From positions 372,001 to 436,000 of the forward strand of contig JAVYML010000001.1 in NCBI GenBank assembly GCA_038736355.1: a stretch of DNA of 64,000 nucleotides, written 5' to 3'. The notes under the pieces were generated by a model. It saw nothing but the letters and a program-made list of their open reading frames with translations, was not told where the DNA came from and did no database searches. Position numbers and translations under genes: made by a program. Numbering within the stretch: position 1 is the first letter of the stretch; each line of letters opens with the position of its first letter. Of this stretch, positions 17,089 through 24,324 are shown one piece after another. The DNA is from Candidatus Hadarchaeales archaeon. GTDB lineage: Archaea > Hadarchaeota > Hadarchaeia > Hadarchaeales > WYZ-LMO6.

Positions 17089-17774
17089 GCCTTCACCTCC
17101 AGGGGCTTATCCAGCGGAAAGACGTAATCGAAGGGAGCCTGAAACCTGCCTCCATCCTCTTCCAGCTCCACCTCCCTTCCCTCCACTTTCGCGATCCTTC
17201 CCACCTTTCCCACGTTCTTCCCTCCCGTTACGAGCGCCCACACACCCGGTTGGAAGGGTATCCTCCCCACCACCCTGTAGTCGGGAAGGGAGAGTTTGAG
17301 GGTGTCACCCACCTTTACCTCGTTGTAATCCCCCAACACCGTCTTACCGTCGTGGAGGGAGAGCTGGATTTTCCCCCCCTTCACCATCCTCTTTCCCGTC
17401 ACCCTGCAGAGTTTGAAGGAAGTTTCTTCGGCGGGAAGGGGAATGAGCCTCCCGTTCCTATCCATGGAGATCAGGTAGGAAGTGCCCAGGGAGGGAAGGG
17501 AGACGAGATCCATCAGTCCCACGGGAAAGCGATGGTCTGTCCTCACCCTCCCATCCACCAGTACTTTCCTTTCGGCCAGTACCTTCTTGGTTTCCGAAAG
17601 GGTGGAGGTCAGACCCAAGAGATCCCTCAGGAGGATGGCGAGGGGAAGGGCCCGGTCGGCAGGATGGGGTCCTGGTCCAGCCTTCACTGCCCAAGGAAGG
17701 GACTTCCTTGGAAGCTTCACCGCCCGCGGTACCGCATACCGTTTGAGATGCCTCTTCGGACCCTTCTTTACCAT
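17085..17774 (-). CDS. rps4e: 30S ribosomal protein eS4
   Basis: A 229-residue archaeal/eukaryotic-type small-subunit protein. It starts [22 protein letters not shown], contains an S4-like segment ([23 protein letters not shown]) and a C-terminal KOW-like region ([20 protein letters not shown]). It is the first gene of the leftward operon. In many archaea uL24, uL14, uS17 and others precede it; here the operon begins at this gene with its own promoter, so the S10-like half must be elsewhere. Confidence 0.96.
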   Translation of the reverse strand: MVKKGPKRHLKRYAVPRAVKLPRKSLPWAVKAGPGPHPADRALPLAILLRDLLGLTSTLSETKKVLAERKVLVDGRVRTDHRFPVGLMDLVSLPSLGTSYLISMDRNGRLIPLPAEETSFKLCRVTGKRMVKGGKIQLSLHDGKTVLGDYNEVKVGDTLKLSLPDYRVVGRIPFQPGVWALVTGGKNVGKVGRIAKVEGREVELEEDGGRFQAPFDYVFPLDKPLEVKA

Positions 17775-17800
17775 TTTCGACCTCTATACCTTCCTCTTCC

Positions 17801-17812
17801 CTCTCTTAAAGG
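17801..17812 (-). promoter_or_regulatory. TATA-like promoter of the rps4e operon
   Basis: CCTTTAAGAG on the minus strand is centred about 32 bp upstream of the eS4 start, the usual position for a short-leader archaeal promoter. The 93 bp between the divergent eS4 and MoaD-like genes hold nothing else. Confidence 0.45.
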
Positions 17813-17837
17813 TGCTGAACCGGTTTTTTCTCCCAAC

Positions 17838-17846
17838 TTTTTTATT
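17838..17846 (+). promoter_or_regulatory. TATA-like promoter of the ubiquitin-fold/AOR gene set
   Basis: The TTTTTTATT run is centred about 26 bp before the ATG at 17868. That spacing predicts a leaderless transcript for the first MoaD-like gene. Confidence 0.45.
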
Positions 17847-17867
17847 CCCCCTTCCTTCTCTTTTTGA

Positions 17868-18140
17868 ATGGTCAAGGTCAAATTTTTCGCCAAGTTCAGG
17901 GAACTGGCTGGCGGGGAAGAAATGGAAGTGGAAGCCGAAAATGTACGTTCCCTCCTCCTAATCCTCAAGGAGAAGAGAGAGGGGCTGGGAAAAGCTTTGC
18001 TGGAAGAAGGGGGAAAGGACCTCAAAAAAACGGTAAAGGTGCTGGTCAACGGAAGGGAAGTCCGTTGGCTCAAAGGACTCGATACCCCCCTCAAAAAGGG
18101 GGATGTGGTTTATCTCTTCCCACCAGTGGGTGGGGGATAG
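17868..18140 (+). CDS. MoaD/ThiS-like ubiquitin-fold protein 1
   Basis: A 90-residue beta-grasp protein of the MoaD type: KVKFFAKFRELAGGEEMEVE at the N-terminus and a conserved VLVNGREVRWLKGL-type strand, ending GDVVYLFPPVGGG. The terminal Gly-Gly is the site adenylated and thiocarboxylated in MoaD/ThiS/SAMP proteins, which donate sulfur for molybdopterin or modify proteins. It is the first of three such genes in a row before an AOR homologue, so a role in tungstopterin sulfur transfer is likely but not proved. The 3' end lies 4 bp before the next gene. Confidence 0.88.
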   Translation: MVKVKFFAKFRELAGGEEMEVEAENVRSLLLILKEKREGLGKALLEEGGKDLKKTVKVLVNGREVRWLKGLDTPLKKGDVVYLFPPVGGG

Positions 18141-18144
18141 TGGG

Positions 18145-18351
18145 ATGAAAATAAGGGTGAGGATTCTGGAGGAGCTGGAGGAAAGGGAGATAGAGCTTCC
18201 GGAGGGGGCCACGGTGGAAGCCCTCCTTTCAAAACTGGGTTTGAAGGAACAGGGGATAGTGGTGATCAGGGAAAAGAAAATCATCGAAGGAAAGGAGGAG
18301 TTGAGAGAAGGTGACAGGATTCGGATCCTACCGGTGGCCATAGGTGGATGA
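18145..18351 (+). CDS. MoaD/ThiS-like ubiquitin-fold protein 2
   Basis: A 68-residue beta-grasp protein with the compact ThiS-like form: MKIRVRILEELEEREIELPE, then TVEALLSKLGLKEQGIVVIR, ending GDRIRILPVAIGG. ATG at 18145 is chosen because the fold begins there and it sits 4 bp after the first protein's stop; a start at 18103 would overlap that gene out of frame. Length and the V-I-R-E-K-K-I-I-E central strand look more like ThiS/SAMP2-type proteins than MoaD. It ends in Gly-Gly like its neighbours but is very different in sequence from both. Confidence 0.85.
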   Translation: MKIRVRILEELEEREIELPEGATVEALLSKLGLKEQGIVVIREKKIIEGKEELREGDRIRILPVAIGG

Positions 18352-18387
18352 ACCTGATTTATTTAGAAGCTATCTCAAAATACTGTG

Positions 18388-18660
18388 ATGCCGAGGGTCA
18401 GGGTCAAACCGGGTCTCCTCCTCACGGAGAAGATAGGGGAAGTGGAGATAGAAGGAAACACGGTTGGGGAGATCCTCGGGGAATTCGAGAGGAGATTCTC
18501 GAGGGAACTGGAAGAGTTGGAACTCTTGGAGAATGGAAAACTTCCCTCCTCCTTCATCCTGCTCCTGAACGGAAGGAACGTCAAACTCCTCGAGGGAGAA
18601 AGAACGAGGGTAAAAGAGGGCGACCTGCTGATGATCCTCCCTCCGGCCGCCGGTGGGTGA
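18388..18660 (+). CDS. MoaD/ThiS-like ubiquitin-fold protein 3
   Basis: A 90-residue beta-grasp protein: VRVKPGLLLTEKIGEVEIEGN, TVGEILGEFERRF, FILLLNGRNVKLLEGERT, ending EGDLLMILPPAAGG. ATG at 18388 is used; a GTG lies one codon upstream. An AT-rich element TTTATTTA about 25 bp upstream could give it a private leaderless promoter. Its stop is directly followed by the AOR start at 18661, so these two are the most tightly coupled pair of the set. It keeps the terminal Gly-Gly. The likely role is as sulfur or protein-modifier carrier; the partner activating enzyme (MoeB/UbaA-type) is not in the window. Confidence 0.85.
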   Translation: MPRVRVKPGLLLTEKIGEVEIEGNTVGEILGEFERRFSRELEELELLENGKLPSSFILLLNGRNVKLLEGERTRVKEGDLLMILPPAAGG

Positions 18661-20700
18661 ATGGAAAGCCGAGTAGCCTTTCTGAACGCTGGCAAGAAGG
18701 AGCTTCGGATCTCGGAAGTGAAGGATCCGAACCTTCTGGGGCCAGTGGACTGGGGCCTCTATTGCCACCTCGAACTCTATCGAAGTTACCTCTATCCCCC
18801 CTACGACGAACACAACGTACTCTGCCTGGGAATGGGCAAACTCGCTGGAAGTTGCATACCGGGGACCCATCGTCTCACCCTTTGCTTCCGCTCTCCCCTT
18901 TGGGAGGGCTTCTTCTTTTCCACCATAGGAGGGGCAGCCTATGCCTTCCGTCACCTGGGAGTTGAATACCTGGCCCTAGAGGGAAGGGCGGAAACTCCCC
19001 TGGCGGTGGCCCTGAAGGGTTCCCCCTCTGGATTGGAGATGAAGTTCAGGGAACTTTCTCCGGGTGAGCTCCAGGAGATTTACAAGGGATACGAAGGTGA
19101 GGAAGGTGTTTACGCCCTGCACGAATTCCTGCTCGAGGAATTCGGTGGATGGTACAGGAAGAGGGGAAGCCAGCTGGAATACCGCGTGCTCTGTGTGGGC
19201 CCCGCCTCCCTCCACACGAATCTGGGGGGAATCTTTTCCTCGGCCGTGAAGGGGGAGAAAAAGGACGTGGGGGCCGAGGATTGGGCGGCCAGGGGGGGCC
19301 CTGGCTCCGTGATGGCTAGGGCCCATGGGGTGATAGCCCTGGTGCTGGGGGGAAGGAACGAATGGAGGAAGTTTCCAGGAGTCAACCTAGCGGATCCGGA
19401 GGAGGCGGAGGAAGTCTTCAAGAAACTCCTTGGGAAGGGGATGATGAAGGTGGCCTCGGAAGCCACCGTCAAATACAGGTACGACGAAGCGGTGGGATCG
19501 GGAGGAACCTTTGGGGTAAACTACTTCGTGCTTAGGGAACTGGCGATCATGTTTGGTTGGAGTTCCGTGAACCTTCCCAAGGAGAAGAGGCTGGAACTCT
19601 ACGAAAGGCTGATCCGGACCAAGTACCTCAAACAGTTCGACCAAGAAATCACCTCCAGGAAGCACCTCCGTCCTTCCCTGGAGATTCCCTCCACGTTCTC
19701 GAGACCGTGGGTGAGGGTGAAGGTGTGGAAAAACTGCGGGGAACCCTGTCCAGGGGTGTGTAAGAAGGTGAGGGATAGATACAAAAAGGATTATGAACCC
19801 TACGAAGCCAACGGTCCCAACTGCGGGATCTTCGATCAAAGGGCTGCCGAAAGGGCCGTGTACAAGGTGGATTCTCTGGGTTTTGACGGCATAGAGTTCG
19901 GAAACACCTGCGGATGGATCTTCGAATGTCTCCATTCCGGGCTACTACAACCCCACGAACTGGGACTGGAGGAAAATCCTTCCTTCGACCCCTCCTCCTT
20001 CCATCCCTCCGATTCCTGGAAAAATGCAACCCTTCTGGAAAAACTGGCCGAGGCCGTGGCCTACCGCGAGAACGAGCTTTCGGGTTTGATAGGGGAGGGG
20101 GTGAGAAGGGCAGCGAAGGAATTCGATCGAAGGTTTGAGGAAAGGGTGAGGAAAACGGGAAAGAGGTTCGAGGATCTGGCAGTTTACGTGGCCTTCGGGA
20201 GGGACGGTTCCATCACCCCTGCCATGTACTGGAGTCCGGGTAACCTCATGCCCGTACCCATCCAAGGGAAATACTTCACCTTCTATCACTCGGAGTTCAA
20301 GGAACCGGAAGAATTCGCGGAACTCTGTTATCAAAGGGCGGTCAAGGAGATGTACTCGGAAAACAACGGCCTTTGCAGGTTTCACAGGGGATGGAGCGAG
20401 CGCATCCTTCCCCGCCTTCTAGAGGAAGCTTGGGGGATAAAGGTGGACTACGATGCCCACTGCAAGGGAATACTGAAGAGGATCGTAGAATACAACAGGA
20501 AGGCGGGTGTGGGGCCTGTTTTCTTCGAGGGAGAGAGGATAGTGGATGTGGTGGCCACCATGGCCAGGGAACTCTCGGAGAAGAACGAAAGCGGGAGGAA
20601 GTGGTGGGAGAAGTTTCAAAGGGACAAGTGGGGGGCGGCGAAGGAATACTGGGAGAGATTCCTGAGGAAGTACGAAGAACTAGTCTTGGGATCTATTTGA
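18661..20700 (+). CDS. Aldehyde:ferredoxin oxidoreductase-family tungstoenzyme
   Basis: A 679-residue divergent AOR-family protein. The N-terminal cofactor-binding fold is recognisable (HRLTLCFRSPLWEGFFFSTIGGAAYAFRHLG-like region, about 70-100, and RGGPGSVMARAHG, about 211-223). The Fe-S cysteines are C359-x3-C363-x3-C367, with C572 in ENNGLCRFHRGW as the likely fourth ligand. In Pyrococcus AOR the corresponding ligands are C-x2-C-x3-C plus one distal Cys; the x3-x3 spacing here resembles more remote branches such as the WOR-type enzymes. The family oxidises aldehydes to acids with ferredoxin using a tungsto-bispterin cofactor. It starts immediately after the third ubiquitin-fold gene. The substrate is not predictable. 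Its last 21 bp overlap the convergent membrane-protein gene. Confidence 0.88.
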   Translation: MESRVAFLNAGKKELRISEVKDPNLLGPVDWGLYCHLELYRSYLYPPYDEHNVLCLGMGKLAGSCIPGTHRLTLCFRSPLWEGFFFSTIGGAAYAFRHLGVEYLALEGRAETPLAVALKGSPSGLEMKFRELSPGELQEIYKGYEGEEGVYALHEFLLEEFGGWYRKRGSQLEYRVLCVGPASLHTNLGGIFSSAVKGEKKDVGAEDWAARGGPGSVMARAHGVIALVLGGRNEWRKFPGVNLADPEEAEEVFKKLLGKGMMKVASEATVKYRYDEAVGSGGTFGVNYFVLRELAIMFGWSSVNLPKEKRLELYERLIRTKYLKQFDQEITSRKHLRPSLEIPSTFSRPWVRVKVWKNCGEPCPGVCKKVRDRYKKDYEPYEANGPNCGIFDQRAAERAVYKVDSLGFDGIEFGNTCGWIFECLHSGLLQPHELGLEENPSFDPSSFHPSDSWKNATLLEKLAEAVAYRENELSGLIGEGVRRAAKEFDRRFEERVRKTGKRFEDLAVYVAFGRDGSITPAMYWSPGNLMPVPIQGKYFTFYHSEFKEPEEFAELCYQRAVKEMYSENNGLCRFHRGWSERILPRLLEEAWGIKVDYDAHCKGILKRIVEYNRKAGVGPVFFEGERIVDVVATMARELSEKNESGRKWWEKFQRDKWGAAKEYWERFLRKYEELVLGSI

Positions 20701-21198
20701 CCTGAGGCCTATCATCCTCCCGTTCCTCAGGAAACTCTTGAGGGATTCCCTGTTGGAATAGAGCTTGAGGGAAAGGAGGAAAAGGGTTACCACCAGGGCT
20801 CCCATGTAGAGCCAGAAGGGAGGGAAGAGGGTGAGGAGGCCCAAAGCTCCCAGGGTCCAGAGGATCCCGCTCGCCACGGCGCAAGGGGCGATGATGGGAA
20901 AGGCCTTCCTTCCCACACCCAACCCATAGGCGGTCATCACCGCCACCATCGAACCCAGGGAAAAGGCCAGCAGGCCAAGGGAGGTAAGGGTTGATCCCTT
21001 TCCAAGGTGAAAGAGGGGCTTCAGCCTGCGGAAGAGGAGCTCCGCCAAGAGGAGCCACAGGAAGGCTATGAGAACATTACAGAAGGAAATGAGGAGGAGG
21101 ATCTCCTCTGCCTGAAAGCCCTCGAGCGAAGCACAGGCCGTACCACCCACTGGACCAAAGAACCAAGTGGAGAAGAAGATGTAAAGGAATTCCCTCAT
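20680..21198 (-). CDS. Small integral membrane protein, unknown function
   Basis: A 172-residue protein with four to five predicted TM helices (about 5-20, 32-52, 70-95, 100-125 and 127-147) and a short basic C-terminus (KLYSNRESLKSFLRNGRMIGLRSNR). No catalytic motif was recognised. Its ATG overlaps the stop of the M16 peptidase gene by 4 bp, so the two are probably one transcript. Confidence 0.7.
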   Translation of the reverse strand: MREFLYIFFSTWFFGPVGGTACASLEGFQAEEILLLISFCNVLIAFLWLLLAELLFRRLKPLFHLGKGSTLTSLGLLAFSLGSMVAVMTAYGLGVGRKAFPIIAPCAVASGILWTLGALGLLTLFPPFWLYMGALVVTLFLLSLKLYSNRESLKSFLRNGRMIGLRSNRSQD

Positions 21199-22391
21199 CC
21201 CCCCGCCTCCGGAAGGAGGAGGTAAAGGGAATAGTCCTTGAGTCTCCCCAGCTCCCTCACCTCCTCCAGTTTCACCTCGGAAATCCTCTCTTCGTACTTG
21301 TAGAACTCCTCGGCCGATCCCGCCAGCTCCTCGTAAACCAGAGCTAGGGCCACCCTGTAGCTGTTCTCCATCATCAACCTGTGCTGACCTATGAGCTGCT
21401 CCTTGGCCTCCTCCAGTTCCTTCCTCTCAAGCTCGCACATCCCCTTTATCTCGGAAAGCATGAGGTCCCTCACCTCCTCCACCTTCCCAGCCTCCGTTCC
21501 CGCATAGAGGGCCACGTAACCGTAGTTCCTCCCCACGTTGAGATGGGCGGAGACCTCGTACGCCAGACCCCTTTTGTCCCTGATCTCCTGGAAGAGTCTG
21601 GAGGAAGCACCGTCTGCCAGCACCGCCAAGAAGGACTGAAGGGCATACCTCCTTCTATCCCTCAAGGTAGGGGTGTGGAAACCCAGAGCCACATGGGCCT
21701 GTTTGAGTTCTTCCCTCCTCTCCACCCTCTCCCCCCTCCTCTCCCTCACCCGGATATCCGGCTCCTCCCTTTTGGGGAAGGGAAGATACCTCTCCGCCAA
21801 TTCCACCACCTCCTCCGGATCCACCTTCCCCACCACCGAAAGGATGGGGCGGTTGTATTTCTCCAGGAAGTTCCTCAACGAGACTTGGGAGAGCCTCCTC
21901 ACCGTTTTCACTGTACCCAGCACCTCCACGCCAAAGGGTTTTTCATAGAGGAGGGATTTGATTTTTCCCAACACGTGACTCTTCGGATTGTCGTGGACCA
22001 TCTTCACTTCCTCCAGCACCACTTTCTTCTCCTTTTCCAGCCTCTCGGGATGGAAGGCGGGATGGAAGAGCATGTCACCCAAGAGCTCCAAACCCAGATC
22101 CAGATATTGGGAGGGAAGTTTCATCCAGAAGGCTGTGAGCTCCTCCGCCGTGAACCCATTCAAAGTCCCACCCTTCTTCTCCACCGCTGCCGAGAGCTCC
22201 TCGGAAGAACGGGTTTCCGTTCCCTGGAAGAGACAATGCTCCAAGTAATGGGCCACTCCCTTTTCTTCCTCCGGCTCGTGGGCCGCACCAGCCCTCACGG
22301 CGAGCACGCAGGAGAAAAGGGGAAGCTGTCTTCGCTCCACCAGGATGGTCATGCCGTTCTCCAGTTCCCTCCTGTAGAACTCAGCTTCCAT
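21195..22391 (-). CDS. M16-family zinc peptidase (pitrilysin/processing-peptidase-like)
   Basis: A 398-residue single-chain M16B-type metallopeptidase. The inverted zinc motif H48-x2-E51-H52 (HYLEH) lies in GVAHYLEHCLFQGTETRS, with the distal Glu near residue 127 (KKVVLEEVKM). The second, inactive half carries RDKRGLAYEVSAHLNVG (about 265-285), the usual Arg/Tyr substrate region. Homologues cleave peptides or processed fragments and often act as dimers. Upstream, a GGTTAAGCC element lies between this gene and the divergent HDAC-like gene (59 bp apart). Confidence 0.9.
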   Translation of the reverse strand: MEAEFYRRELENGMTILVERRQLPLFSCVLAVRAGAAHEPEEEKGVAHYLEHCLFQGTETRSSEELSAAVEKKGGTLNGFTAEELTAFWMKLPSQYLDLGLELLGDMLFHPAFHPERLEKEKKVVLEEVKMVHDNPKSHVLGKIKSLLYEKPFGVEVLGTVKTVRRLSQVSLRNFLEKYNRPILSVVGKVDPEEVVELAERYLPFPKREEPDIRVRERRGERVERREELKQAHVALGFHTPTLRDRRRYALQSFLAVLADGASSRLFQEIRDKRGLAYEVSAHLNVGRNYGYVALYAGTEAGKVEEVRDLMLSEIKGMCELERKELEEAKEQLIGQHRLMMENSYRVALALVYEELAGSAEEFYKYEERISEVKLEEVRELGRLKDYSLYLLLPEAGG

Positions 22392-22450
22392 CCTTTTTTC
22401 TCCGTGGAGGAAGGGTTAAGCCTTTTTCTGAAGCCGAGAAGGGGAAAGGG

Positions 22451-23518
22451 ATGAGAAGTGCTCTGGTCTATGCGGAAGGATACTTGAAGTACCACTTTGG
22501 CCCCTTCCATCCCTTCCAACCCGAAAGGGAAAGGAAAACCGTGGAAAAACTGAAGGAGCTGGGAGTGCTGGAGGGGTATGCCAAGCTGGTGGAGCCCGAA
22601 CCGGCAAGGGAGGAGGACCTCCTCATGGTCCATTCGAAGGAATACGTGAACTTCGTGAAGAGGATGAGCGAAAGGGGGAGGGGTTTCCTGGATTACGGGG
22701 ATACTCCCGCCACCAAAGAACTCTACGAGGGAGCCCTATGGGTGGTGGGTGGTTCCCTGAAGGGGGCGGAGCTGGTACTGAGCGGGGAAGTGGAACATGC
22801 CTTCAATCCAGGGGGAGGACTGCATCATGCGGGCAGGGAACATGCGGCGGGCTTCTGCGTTTTCAACGATGTGGTCCTTTCCGTGAGATATCTTCAAAAG
22901 AAGGGTGTGAAGAGGATCGCGGTGATAGACACGGATGGACACCATGGAGACGGAACCCAGGATCTCCTCTACGAGGAACCCCTGTTGAAGATTTCCTTCC
23001 ACAGGGAAGGAATCTATCCAGGAACCGGATACCCCTGGGAAAAGGGAAAGGGGGAGGGTGAAGGCTATTCGGTGAACGTTCCCCTTCCAGCAGGGACCTC
23101 GGACGATGCTTACCTCTTCGCCTTCGAGGAAGTGGTCCCTCCCCTCCTGAGAGCCTATCGGCCGGAGATCCTCATCCACCAATTCGGAGTGGATGGGCAC
23201 TTCAGGGATCCCCTCGTGGGATTGGGCCTAACGACCCACGGTTATCTCAGGCTCTCCCAGCTCGTTCATGAGCTCTCCCATGAGCTCTGTGGGGGTAAGT
23301 ACTTGGTGCTGGGGGGAGGAGGATATAGCTCCTCCGACGTCTGCCGGTGCTGGACCATCATGTTCTCCTCCCTCTCAGGCTTCCCCCTCGAGAAACTGGA
23401 AAACTTGATGGACGAGAAGAGAACTTCCCCCCCTTCCGTTTGGAAAGGGGTGAGGGAAGTGGTGGAGGAGGTGAAGGAGAACATTTTTCCCTACCACGGA
23501 CTGGAGGTAAGGGAATGA
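22451..23518 (+). CDS. Histone-deacetylase superfamily protein (AcuC/class I-like)
   Basis: A 355-residue zinc hydrolase of the arginase/deacetylase fold. All catalytic positions are visible: His pair H125-H126 in GGGLHHAGREHAAGF, zinc ligands D162 and H164 in DTDGHHGDG, third ligand D248 in GVDGHFRDP and the transition-state Tyr Y292 in LGGGGYS. These enzymes deacylate lysines, acylpolyamines or small amides; no histone gene is in the window. The 4 bp overlap (ATGA) with the downstream luciferase-like oxidoreductase suggests a coupled two-gene unit. A second family member lies at 41718-42554. The substrate is unknown. Confidence 0.92.
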   Translation: MRSALVYAEGYLKYHFGPFHPFQPERERKTVEKLKELGVLEGYAKLVEPEPAREEDLLMVHSKEYVNFVKRMSERGRGFLDYGDTPATKELYEGALWVVGGSLKGAELVLSGEVEHAFNPGGGLHHAGREHAAGFCVFNDVVLSVRYLQKKGVKRIAVIDTDGHHGDGTQDLLYEEPLLKISFHREGIYPGTGYPWEKGKGEGEGYSVNVPLPAGTSDDAYLFAFEEVVPPLLRAYRPEILIHQFGVDGHFRDPLVGLGLTTHGYLRLSQLVHELSHELCGGKYLVLGGGGYSSSDVCRCWTIMFSSLSGFPLEKLENLMDEKRTSPPSVWKGVREVVEEVKENIFPYHGLEVRE

Positions 23519-24324
23519 AGTTCGGGGTAATCTATCCTGCCTACGGAGAGTACTCCCATCCCTCCCTAGCGGTGGAAATGGTCAGGGAAGCCGAACGCAG
23601 GGGGGCGGAGGCCTTCCTGGTTTGGGACCACTTCCTCCTTCCCATGCAGGGTGGGGAGAGGACCCTGGAAGCCTATACCCTTCTCTCCTTCCTGGCCGCC
23701 AAAACCGAGAAAATAAAACTGGGAACCTGTGTGACCCCCCTCCCCCTCAGGAATCCCCTCCTCCTCGCCAAGATGATCTCCTCCCTGGACCATCTGTCCG
23801 GAGGAAGGTTGATAGTGGGGGTGGGGGCGGGATGGCACATAGACGAATTCCAGATCTACGCCCAATGGGAAAGTGCGGGAACGAGGGTGAGGAGAACGAG
23901 GGAAGCCTTGGAACTCATGGTGAAAATGTGGACGGAGGAAAGGGTGGATTTTGAGGGTGAGTTTTACTCCGTCAGGGGTGCCATCCTGGAACCCAAACCC
24001 CTCCAGAAACCCCATCCACCCCTATGGATAGGGAGCACCGGAAAGCGTATGCTGGAACTCACCCTCCGCTACGGTTCTGGCTGGATTCCCGCCGCCCTTT
24101 CTCCCGAACGATATGGAAAGCTGGCTCGCTTCCTGAAGGAAAATCTGCCCAGGGAAAGGAGGAACTCCTTCGTCTTTTCCCTTCAGGATTGGGCTACGGC
24201 CGAAGAGGTGGGGGAGAGGGCTGAGGAATTCGGGAAAAGGGGATGTCAGGTCTACTCGGTGGTATTGCCCGAAAGGAGGGAGGAAGCCCTGGAGGTTCTG
24301 AAGAGGTTGGGGGAGCTCGGGTAG
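23515..24324 (+). CDS. Luciferase-like (LLM) F420-dependent oxidoreductase
   Basis: A 269-residue TIM-barrel protein of the bacterial luciferase/F420 superfamily: FGVIYPAYGEYSHPSLAVEM at the N-terminus, the AFLVWDHFLLP strand, KLGTCVTPLPLRNPLLLAKM and LSGGRLIVGVGAGWH, and PPLWIGSTGKRMLELTLRYG. These are hallmarks of F420-dependent LLM enzymes. ATG at 23515 overlaps the upstream HDAC-like stop, and the fold starts there; an earlier in-frame start lies inside that gene. F420 rather than FMN is inferred from the archaeal context. The substrate is unknown. Confidence 0.9.
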   Translation: MKFGVIYPAYGEYSHPSLAVEMVREAERRGAEAFLVWDHFLLPMQGGERTLEAYTLLSFLAAKTEKIKLGTCVTPLPLRNPLLLAKMISSLDHLSGGRLIVGVGAGWHIDEFQIYAQWESAGTRVRRTREALELMVKMWTEERVDFEGEFYSVRGAILEPKPLQKPHPPLWIGSTGKRMLELTLRYGSGWIPAALSPERYGKLARFLKENLPRERRNSFVFSLQDWATAEEVGERAEEFGKRGCQVYSVVLPERREEALEVLKRLGELG

